From contig NZ_CAJHOA010000004.1 of the NCBI RefSeq assembly GCF_905120345.1, positions 124,001 to 188,000 of the forward strand: a DNA stretch of 64,000 nt, written 5' to 3'. Source of the stretch: Denitrificimonas caeni (GTDB taxonomy: Bacteria; Pseudomonadota; Gammaproteobacteria; Pseudomonadales; Pseudomonadaceae). Shown one piece after another: positions 20,125-27,275 of this stretch. Each line of letters opens with the position of its first letter. Within the stretch, counting starts at the first letter, position 1. Under the pieces are notes generated by a model, which had not been told where the DNA came from, did not search any database, and saw only the letters and a list, made by a program, of their open reading frames with translations. Made by a program: the position numbers and the translations under genes.

Positions 20125-20130
20125 AGTATA
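20125..20130 (-). promoter_or_regulatory. Possible -10 element for glyQS
   Basis: On the minus strand the hexamer TATACT stands 41 bp upstream of the glyQ GTG. The -35 region is weak, so this is a tentative call. Confidence 0.3.
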
Positions 20131-20279
20131 CCTCAAGGATGGCTATTTTCGCAGCGGGCATTCATCGCCACAGTGCACATTATTGATATTGGATTGCTTA
20201 GATTGTTCTGTCATCCGCTTAATCAATGCGCCACCGTAACGGCTTAGGCGTCCATCCTGCTGGCAACTGCGCTGTTATA

Positions 20280-20319
20280 TTGACCGCTCAGTTCTCATCA
20301 TCGCTATCACTTGACCGCT
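20280..20319 (+). promoter_or_regulatory. Direct repeat TTGACCGCT upstream of the laoC-like gene
   Basis: The nonamer TTGACCGCT occurs at 20280-20288 and 20311-20319, with starts 31 bp apart (about three helical turns), 53-92 bp upstream of the aldehyde dehydrogenase. It could bind a regulator or be a duplicated -35 element. Confidence 0.3.
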
Positions 20320-20371
20320 GCAAGCAAACCCTCTAAAACAGAGATCACATTGATTTCCGGCGAGCTAAAGC

Positions 20372-21778
20372 ATGTCCAACAACACTCCTCTAGCTGCGCT
20401 AAACGACTTATTCAGCGTGCAACAACAGGCCTTTCAAGCGCAACCCATGCCCAACGCCAGCCAACGTATTGAATGGTTGCAGGCATTACGGGCTGTTCTC
20501 GCCAGCGAGCAAAAAACACTCGCCGAGACCATCAGCGCGGACTTCAGTCATCGCAGTCATGATGAAACGCTGTTAGCCGAATTAATGCCGAGTTTGCAAG
20601 GTATTGATTATGCGTGTCAGCGGATTAAACGCTGGATGAAACCCGCAAAACGTAAAGTTGGCTTAGCCTTTCAACCGGCATCGGCGCAGGTGGTGTATCA
20701 GCCGCTCGGCGTGGTTGGAGTGATTGTGCCGTGGAACTACCCGCTATTTTTAAGCATCGGCCCATTAACTGGCGCGTTGGCGGCAGGCAATCGGGTGATG
20801 ATCAAGATGAGTGAAAACACGCCACGCACCGCGCAACTGCTCAAAGAATTATTAGCTCGCGTGTTTCCAGAAGATCTCGTCTGCATCGTGCAAGGCGAGA
20901 CGGATGTGGCAGCAGCTTTTTCCGAGTTGCCGTTTGATCACCTACTGTTTACTGGCTCCACCAGCGTCGGCAAGCAGGTGATGCGTGCCGCAGCTAAGAA
21001 CCTAACACCTGTCACCTTAGAACTGGGCGGCAAATCACCGGCGATCATCAGTGCTGACGTGCCTTTAGCCGAAGCGGCGCAGCGCATTGCCTTTGGTAAA
21101 ACCGTCAACGCTGGACAAACATGCGTCGCGCCCGATTATATTTTAGTACCGCAAGCGCGAATGAATGAGTTTGTCGAAGCCATGCGCAACGCCGTACTCA
21201 AATTTTATCCAACCTTAGCCGACAATCCAGATTACACAGCGATTATCAATCCACAGCATCTACAACGTTTACAAAGCAGTATTGTCGACGCCACTCGCCA
21301 AGGCGCAACAGCGATAGCCATTCACCCAGAAGGCCAAGGCCAACGCTTGCCACTGACCTTACTGCTGAATGTCACCGATCACATGCGGGTCATGCAAGAG
21401 GAAATTTTTGGACCCATTTTACCGATTGTCGGCTATACATCACTGAATGATGCCTTAGCTTATATTCGCCAGCGGCCACGGCCTTTAGCGCTGTATTACT
21501 TTGGTTATCAGCGGGACGAGCAACAGTATGTTCTCGATAACAGTCATGCTGGTGGCGTCTGTATCAACGACACCTTATTGCATGTAGCACAGCATGACTT
21601 GCCATTTGGCGGGATTGGGCCGTCGGGCATGGGTCACTATCACGCTCATGAAGGTTTTTTAACTTTTAGCCATAGCAAAGCAGTGTTTAGCAAGCAGCGG
21701 TTTAATGCCGCTAAATTAATTTACCCACCTTATGGCGGCTGGTTACAAAAGCTGATTTTAAAATTCTTTTTACGCTAA
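20372..21778 (+). CDS. Aldehyde dehydrogenase, coniferyl-aldehyde-dehydrogenase type (LaoC-like)
   Basis: A 468-residue NAD(P)-dependent aldehyde dehydrogenase of the coniferyl/fatty-aldehyde branch. It has PWNYP near the nucleotide site, FTGSTSVGK, the general base E217 in LELGGKSPA and the nucleophile C251 in GQTCVAPDY. A hydrophobic C-terminal tail (about 450-468) may associate with the membrane. It is followed by a Tat-exported small protein and a GMC oxidoreductase, the same trio as P. aeruginosa PA0366-PA0364, described as LaoCBA for oxidation of long-chain alcohols to acids. Assigning this enzyme to fatty aldehydes rests on that context. Confidence 0.88.
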   Translation: MSNNTPLAALNDLFSVQQQAFQAQPMPNASQRIEWLQALRAVLASEQKTLAETISADFSHRSHDETLLAELMPSLQGIDYACQRIKRWMKPAKRKVGLAFQPASAQVVYQPLGVVGVIVPWNYPLFLSIGPLTGALAAGNRVMIKMSENTPRTAQLLKELLARVFPEDLVCIVQGETDVAAAFSELPFDHLLFTGSTSVGKQVMRAAAKNLTPVTLELGGKSPAIISADVPLAEAAQRIAFGKTVNAGQTCVAPDYILVPQARMNEFVEAMRNAVLKFYPTLADNPDYTAIINPQHLQRLQSSIVDATRQGATAIAIHPEGQGQRLPLTLLLNVTDHMRVMQEEIFGPILPIVGYTSLNDALAYIRQRPRPLALYYFGYQRDEQQYVLDNSHAGGVCINDTLLHVAQHDLPFGGIGPSGMGHYHAHEGFLTFSHSKAVFSKQRFNAAKLIYPPYGGWLQKLILKFFLR

Positions 21779-21802
21779 GCGCACTGACTGCAAGGCCATC
21801 CC

Positions 21803-22348
21803 ATGCTGCAACCTAGCCACAATAACGATTTTTCTCGACGCAATTTTCTTAAGCTCAGCGCTGTGTCAGCGGCAAGTTTAAGCATGCTCAGTTTGTCAGC
21901 CAGCCTGACCGGCTGCAGTCGAGAGCCTGCCAGCAGCGGCTTTTTAGTGTTGCGCAGCGATGATCTTGTCTGTCTTAGCGCACTGCTACCGGTGTTGTAC
22001 GTTGGCGCGCTGCAGGCGCAGCAGATGCAGAGCCATGTACAAAACGCACTCAGCGCTATTGATCACAATTTAGCCAGTTTTTCCCCAAGCATGCGCAAAC
22101 TAACGCTACAACTGTTCGACAGTCTAAATAACCCGCTGACTCGCGGTCCTCTGACGGGTGTCTGGGGCTCTTGGGCAAACGCGACCGCAGCAGATATTCA
22201 ACAGTTTCTAAAGCGTTGGCAAAACAGTCGCTTCGATCTATTAAAAATGGGTCATAACGCCTTACTGCAGCTGGCCATGCTCGCGCATTATGGTCAGCCG
22301 AGCGCTTGGCAACACTGCGGCTACCCAGGCCCACCACTGTTGCATTAA
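21803..22348 (+). CDS. Tat-exported small lipoprotein subunit, LaoB-like
   Basis: A 181-residue protein with a twin-arginine signal SRRNFLKLS (R12-R13), a hydrophobic stretch, and a lipobox LTGC ending at C38, so it is probably a lipoprotein exported folded. The rest resembles the small subunits that travel with GMC dehydrogenases such as gluconate 2-dehydrogenase and fructose dehydrogenase. The GMC protein downstream has no signal of its own, so this subunit presumably carries it across the membrane. It starts 24 bp after laoC with AAGG upstream of the ATG. Homology to LaoB is inferred from position and size. Confidence 0.75.
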   Translation: MLQPSHNNDFSRRNFLKLSAVSAASLSMLSLSASLTGCSREPASSGFLVLRSDDLVCLSALLPVLYVGALQAQQMQSHVQNALSAIDHNLASFSPSMRKLTLQLFDSLNNPLTRGPLTGVWGSWANATAADIQQFLKRWQNSRFDLLKMGHNALLQLAMLAHYGQPSAWQHCGYPGPPLLH

Positions 22349-22402
22349 CTCAACCTTGCTCAGCAAAAATACTTTTATATAACAACCCTAACGAGAGCCG
22401 CT

Positions 22403-23995
22403 ATGCCCATTGCAGACCCCTTCTTACACGGTATCGACAACGGCTGGCAGGTACGCAATGCGTCGTTATTAGAAAGCGATCTGCAATTGGAGTTCGACGT
22501 CGTCATTGTCGGCAGCGGTGCTGGCGGTGCAACCAGCGCTGAACTATTAAGTACTGCTGGCTTACGGGTATTAATCGTTGAAGAAGGGCCACTGCGCACC
22601 AGCAGTGACTTCAAGATGCAAGAGCCTGCCGCGTACGCAGAGCTCTATCAAGAAGGCATGGCGCGCATGAGTAAAGACGGCGCCATAACTATTATGCAAG
22701 GCCGCGCTGTCGGCGGTACTACGCTGATTAACTGGACCTCAAGTTTTCGCACACCACCAGCAACCCTCGAACATTGGGCGCGCGAACATGCGGTCAGCGG
22801 TTTAAGCAAAGAAGCGTTGCAACCTTGGTTTGAGAAAATGGAACAACGCCTCGGTGTCGAGCCTTGGCAAATAGCCGCCAACGCCAACAATGAAGTGATC
22901 AAACGCGGCTGCGACGCTTTGAACCTGAACTGGGCGGTGATTCCACGCAATGTGCGCGGCTGCATGAATCTAGGCTATTGCGGCATGGGTTGCCCGATCA
23001 ATGCCAAGCAATCGATGTTGGTCACCTGTATTCCTGCCAGTTTAAATAACGGCGGCGCACTGCTGTATTTAGCCCGTGCCGAGCGCTTAATTATTGATAA
23101 GGATCGCGTGCAACACTTGGAATGCCACGCCTTAGATGCGCGTGGCGTAGAGCGCACTGGGCGCAAGATTACAATTCGCGCCAAGCACTATATTTTAGCC
23201 GGTGGCGCTATCAATACGCCGGCGATTTTATTACGTTCAAACGCCCCCGACCCTTATCAACGCTGCGGTAAACGCACTTTTTTACATACGGTTAATTTTT
23301 CCGCAGCACAGTTTTCCGAACCTGTTAACCCCTTTTACGGCGCACCGCAATCGATTTATAGTGATCACTTCCAGTGGCGCGATGGCGTTGACGGTCCCAT
23401 TGGTTATAAGTTGGAAGTGCCTCCTTTACATCCCGCTTTTGCCGCAACAATCCTCGGCAGCTATGGCGAAGTCAGCGCGCAACGCATGGCGCAACTGCCA
23501 CACACCCATATGATGATTGCCTTAATGCGCGATGGTTTCCATCCCGACAGCGCCAGCGGTACAGTGGAACTGCGCAGCGATGGCAGCCCCGTACTGGATT
23601 ATCAAATGACCCCGTACACTTGGGATGGTATCCGCCGCGCCTATCACAGCATGGCTGAAATACAGTTTGCCGCTGGGGCCAAAAAAGTTTTCCCAGTACA
23701 CGCTGATGCGGACTATGTAGCCGATTTAAACAGCGTACGCACACTGATTAACCGTCTCGACTTATCGCTGTATCGCACGCGCCTTGGCAGTGCCCATGTG
23801 ATGGGCGGCTGCGCCATGAGTGACGATACAACGCTGGGGGTGACGAATAGCTCGGGAGGGCATCATCAGTTGGAAAACCTATCCATCCACGATGGCTCTT
23901 TATTTCCGACCAGCATTGGTGCCAACCCTCAGCTGTCCATTTATGCCTTGTGCGCTTTACTCACTGATCAGCTGATTCAGCGCCTCAATGTTTAG
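22403..23995 (+). CDS. GMC-family alcohol dehydrogenase, LaoA-like
   Basis: A 530-residue FAD-dependent oxidoreductase. The dinucleotide-binding motif VVIVGSGAGGATSAELL lies at about 33-49 with the acidic end EEG about 20 residues on. A cysteine-rich stretch, GCMNLGYCGMGCP, resembles the region that holds an iron-sulfur cluster in some membrane-linked GMC dehydrogenases. The catalytic His is expected in AHVMGGC near the C terminus. No signal peptide is visible, in line with piggyback export on the Tat subunit. Electrons probably go to the respiratory chain. The likely substrate is a long-chain primary alcohol, by analogy with LaoA. Confidence 0.82.
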   Translation: MPIADPFLHGIDNGWQVRNASLLESDLQLEFDVVIVGSGAGGATSAELLSTAGLRVLIVEEGPLRTSSDFKMQEPAAYAELYQEGMARMSKDGAITIMQGRAVGGTTLINWTSSFRTPPATLEHWAREHAVSGLSKEALQPWFEKMEQRLGVEPWQIAANANNEVIKRGCDALNLNWAVIPRNVRGCMNLGYCGMGCPINAKQSMLVTCIPASLNNGGALLYLARAERLIIDKDRVQHLECHALDARGVERTGRKITIRAKHYILAGGAINTPAILLRSNAPDPYQRCGKRTFLHTVNFSAAQFSEPVNPFYGAPQSIYSDHFQWRDGVDGPIGYKLEVPPLHPAFAATILGSYGEVSAQRMAQLPHTHMMIALMRDGFHPDSASGTVELRSDGSPVLDYQMTPYTWDGIRRAYHSMAEIQFAAGAKKVFPVHADADYVADLNSVRTLINRLDLSLYRTRLGSAHVMGGCAMSDDTTLGVTNSSGGHHQLENLSIHDGSLFPTSIGANPQLSIYALCALLTDQLIQRLNV

Positions 23996-24131
23996 GATCA
24001 AGAACACATCAGACTTGGATAGCCGACAGACAAAACGACGCGTAAACTGATCATCACTCTCTGGGCTTTTATGTCTAGAACTGCTACTTATAGTCGCACA
24101 CCATTCATGTTTTACCCTTGTGAGATTGCGC

Positions 24132-25433
24132 ATGTCCGTTTGGAAGTCATTCCGCTCGCTATACTTTGCCACTTTGTTAATGCTGCTCGGCTCCGGTTTA
24201 CTGAGCACCTATCTAGCGTTGCACGTTGCTGAACGTGCTGACGGCATCTGGGTGGGTGCGTTAATGACCGGCTTTTATTTAGGTTTGGTCTTAGGTGGCA
24301 AAATCGGTCACCGCCTTATTGCGCGAGTGGGCCATATTCGCGCCTACGTTGCCAGTGCCGGCATCGTCACTGCGGCGGTATTACTGCATGGCCTAACGGA
24401 AAATTTGTATGCTTGGCTGCTGCTACGGGTGCAAGTCGGTTTGGGCATGATGTGCATGTATATGGTGGTAGAAAGCTGGCTCAACGAGCAAAGTACCTCC
24501 AATGAACGCGGCATTGTGTTCTCCGGTTACATGATGGCTTCTTACCTCGGCATGGTCTTAGGTCAATTGGTGTTAGCCGCCGTGCCCGACCTGAACATTA
24601 ACTTGCTGCTATTTGTCGCGCTGTGCTTTGCTTTATGCCTTGTTCCCGTCGCCCTGACCCGACGTATTCACCCCGAACCTTTGCGTCCAGCACCCCTTGA
24701 GCCGCGCTACTTTTTACAACGTGTGCCGTTATCCATGCTGACCAGCTTAGTCTCTGGTGCGATGGTTGGTGCTTTTTATGGTTTAGCGCCGCTATATGCC
24801 AGTCGGATTGGTTTGCCTACGCATATGATTGGTCTATTTATGGCCACCTGTATTGTCGCTGGCTTGCTGGTGCAAGGACCGCTGGGTTGGTTATCAGACC
24901 ATTTTGAGCGGCCCACGTTAATCCGCGTTTGCAGTGCACTACTGATGTTGATTGCACTACCGCAGGCGTTATGGAGTGACTTGCCGCTACCCTTGGTGTT
25001 TGTCGGTGGCAGCTTATGCTGCATGTTGTTTTTTAGCTTATATCCGTTGGCAGTGGCTTTCGCTAATGACAATATTGAAGCAGAAAAGCGTGTCTCGTTA
25101 ACTGCGGTGCTGCTGACTACTTTTGGTGTGGGAGCCAGTATCAGTCCATTGTTGGTCGGTGTGCTGATGAAAACACTAGGACCCAATATGCTCTACGTGG
25201 CGTTTAGTTTATGTGCCATGTTGATTGCTGTGCGCGTACGTCCGCAGGTGATTAGCGGCGAGCACCTCACGCAGGAAGCGCCTTTACAGCACATATTCAT
25301 GCCGGATGGTATTACCAGTTCGCCCTTAGCCGCAGCACTTGACCCTCGTATTGAAGAAAGTCATGTGCAAGAACAGATGCAAGATTGCCCGCTGACCGAT
25401 GTTGCTGAGTACTCTGAAGAGCAACACTATTAG
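24132..25433 (+). CDS. MFS transporter
   Basis: A 433-residue inner-membrane protein with about twelve hydrophobic helices, a central charged loop near residue 180-195, and a polar 50-residue C-terminal tail. The N-terminal GSGLLSTYLALHV and the repeat of small-residue helices resemble the YcaD-like MFS branch. Substrate unknown. ATG 24132 is preferred to the in-frame GTG at 24120; the difference is only four residues. It is 136 bp after laoA in the same direction, so it might be read through from the alcohol-oxidation cluster, but a shared role is unproven. Confidence 0.8.
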   Translation: MSVWKSFRSLYFATLLMLLGSGLLSTYLALHVAERADGIWVGALMTGFYLGLVLGGKIGHRLIARVGHIRAYVASAGIVTAAVLLHGLTENLYAWLLLRVQVGLGMMCMYMVVESWLNEQSTSNERGIVFSGYMMASYLGMVLGQLVLAAVPDLNINLLLFVALCFALCLVPVALTRRIHPEPLRPAPLEPRYFLQRVPLSMLTSLVSGAMVGAFYGLAPLYASRIGLPTHMIGLFMATCIVAGLLVQGPLGWLSDHFERPTLIRVCSALLMLIALPQALWSDLPLPLVFVGGSLCCMLFFSLYPLAVAFANDNIEAEKRVSLTAVLLTTFGVGASISPLLVGVLMKTLGPNMLYVAFSLCAMLIAVRVRPQVISGEHLTQEAPLQHIFMPDGITSSPLAAALDPRIEESHVQEQMQDCPLTDVAEYSEEQHY

Positions 25434-25501
25434 TCAATCAGCACGCCACCGTTGCATTGCTTGGCTCAGCAAGTGCTCAATAGCCGCAGCACTGATTGAC
25501 T
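25432..25501. repeat. Inverted repeat between MFS and EAL genes
   Basis: AGTCAATCAG (25432-25441) and CTGATTGACT (25492-25501) are perfect 10-bp arms 50 bp apart, filling the gap between two convergent genes (stops at 25433 and 25506). It probably folds in both transcripts and may act as a shared 3' end. Confidence 0.4.
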
Positions 25502-25505
25502 GCTG

Positions 25506-27275
25506 CTATGACTCGGTAAACGCTGGGGTATCCGCAAAACCAGTCGAGACTAACTGTAGCATGATGTTTTCTTTGAGCGGCGGCGCAAATAAAAACCCTT
25601 GAATCAAATCACAACCCATCATTTTCAATAATTTAAACTGCTCAATCTCTTCGACACCCTCGGCCACGGTCGAGAATTGAAAATGGCGCGCCATATCAAT
25701 CACGGTGCTGGTTAAACGCTGATCCTGCGCATTGGTATGCATTTCGGAGACAAAAGTACGATCAATTTTAATCACTGAAACAGGTAAATTTTTTAAATAC
25801 GCCAGCGAAGAATAGCCCGTGCCAAAATCATCAATAGCAATACCCAAACCCGCAGCAGCGAGGCTGTGCAATTGTCGCATCGCTAACGGTATATCTTGCA
25901 TCAAGCCGGACTCAGTGACTTCAACTTCTAAAGCATGGGTCGGTAAACCTGCCTGCTGAACAGTATCAATCAGCCACGCAGCAAAATCCGGCTCCATCAG
26001 CTGTGCACTGGCGACATTCACCGCAACAGTAAAATGGTCATCTACCGCCTGCTGTGCACGCCAGCGCACAATGGCAGCAAGCGCTTGCTGGATCACCCAT
26101 TTACCAAGGCTGACAATAAAACAATTGGCCTCAGCAATGGGAATAAACTCTGCCGGCGACACCCGTCCAAAAACTGGATTGTCCCAACGCAGCAATGCCT
26201 CAACCCCACGCACCGCTCCGGTGAGCACATCAACTTTCGGCTGATACAGCAGGTGTAACTCATTATTATCAATCGCAGCGTACAAAGCATCACTGAGTTG
26301 ATTTTTGCGCCACAAGCTATTTTCCAAGGTTTGATCATAGCCTTGCCACTGACTGTCAACAGCCGGCAACGCAACTGCAGCCATACGCACCATTTGCTCA
26401 GCGTTACGCTCAGCACTCGATCCACTCACGCCAATTCGCGCACGCACATGCACCGATAACTGCTGAACATTCAGTGGCGCTTGGATAACGCCCAACAAGC
26501 GCAGAGCAATCTGCTCAGCCAACTCATCACTGACGATGCTTTCACAGAGTACGACCCATTTATCCGTACTCCATACTCCCAGCAGGCGTATCGGCAGATC
26601 AGTTAGTTGCTGGACATGCACAGACAGTGCACAAAGAGCTTGGTCCATGATGTCATAGCCATGCAGACGACCCATTTCATCCAGTCCTTCTAAGGCAATA
26701 AAAAAGGTCAGCAACTCTTTTTCTTCACTGCGCAATTGGGTGATGGTTTCTAGAATGACATGACGATTCGGCAGTGTTGTCAACGGATCTTGGCGCGAGA
26801 GGATTTTCAGTTCACGCGTACGCTCTGTGACCAAGCTCTCTAGCAAATCAGCTTTTTTCATGCGCTCACTGAGCAGTCTCTGCAGCTGCAAGGTGTTATG
26901 GATACGTTGCAAGACTTCGATATGATTAAAGGGTTTGGTTAAAAAATCCTGTGCGCCCAACTGCAAGGCTTGATGACGAGTTGCTTCATCAATTTGCGCG
27001 GTTAAAACGATAACCGCCGGCGTTTGCTCACCCCACTGTTTAGTCAGCAACTCTAACAACTCGAGGCCGCTAATACGGGGCATACGAATATCCAACAAGA
27101 TCAAATCAGGACGTTTTTTGTGCACCCGCGCCTCAACCTGCAGAGGATCTGTCATACCTTCAACAGTGCTATAGCCTTCATCTTCGAGTAGGTCCATCAG
27201 CAACTCAACATTCACTGGGTTGTCATCGACTACCAAAATATCAGCGCTACTAAAGAGCGCGCTAAGAGCGGTCAT
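25506..27275 (-). CDS. Response regulator with degenerate GGDEF and intact EAL domain
   Basis: A 589-residue protein: receiver domain (about 12-128, phosphorylation site D62 in ILLDIRMPR), GGDEF-like domain (about 160-310) and EAL domain (about 330-575). The GGDEF signature is replaced by WSTDK at 235-239, so it cannot be a normal cyclase and may only bind a nucleotide. The EAL site is complete: E359 in EALLRW, NVASAQLM, EVTESG, IDDFGTGYSSL, IKIDRTF, AEGVEE and QGFLF. Expected activity is phosphodiesterase on c-di-GMP, controlled by the hybrid kinase with which it overlaps by 4 bp. Confidence 0.9.
   Translation of the reverse strand: MTALSALFSSADILVVDDNPVNVELLMDLLEDEGYSTVEGMTDPLQVEARVHKKRPDLILLDIRMPRISGLELLELLTKQWGEQTPAVIVLTAQIDEATRHQALQLGAQDFLTKPFNHIEVLQRIHNTLQLQRLLSERMKKADLLESLVTERTRELKILSRQDPLTTLPNRHVILETITQLRSEEKELLTFFIALEGLDEMGRLHGYDIMDQALCALSVHVQQLTDLPIRLLGVWSTDKWVVLCESIVSDELAEQIALRLLGVIQAPLNVQQLSVHVRARIGVSGSSAERNAEQMVRMAAVALPAVDSQWQGYDQTLENSLWRKNQLSDALYAAIDNNELHLLYQPKVDVLTGAVRGVEALLRWDNPVFGRVSPAEFIPIAEANCFIVSLGKWVIQQALAAIVRWRAQQAVDDHFTVAVNVASAQLMEPDFAAWLIDTVQQAGLPTHALEVEVTESGLMQDIPLAMRQLHSLAAAGLGIAIDDFGTGYSSLAYLKNLPVSVIKIDRTFVSEMHTNAQDQRLTSTVIDMARHFQFSTVAEGVEEIEQFKLLKMMGCDLIQGFLFAPPLKENIMLQLVSTGFADTPAFTES

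Noticed and set aside
20085-20371. Glycine riboswitch or T-box before glyQ
   Set aside because: No tandem aptamer or T-box sequence is visible, and T-boxes are not expected in this group.
26500-26620. Active diguanylate cyclase in the EAL protein
   Set aside because: The GGDEF signature is WSTDK, so cyclase activity is not expected.
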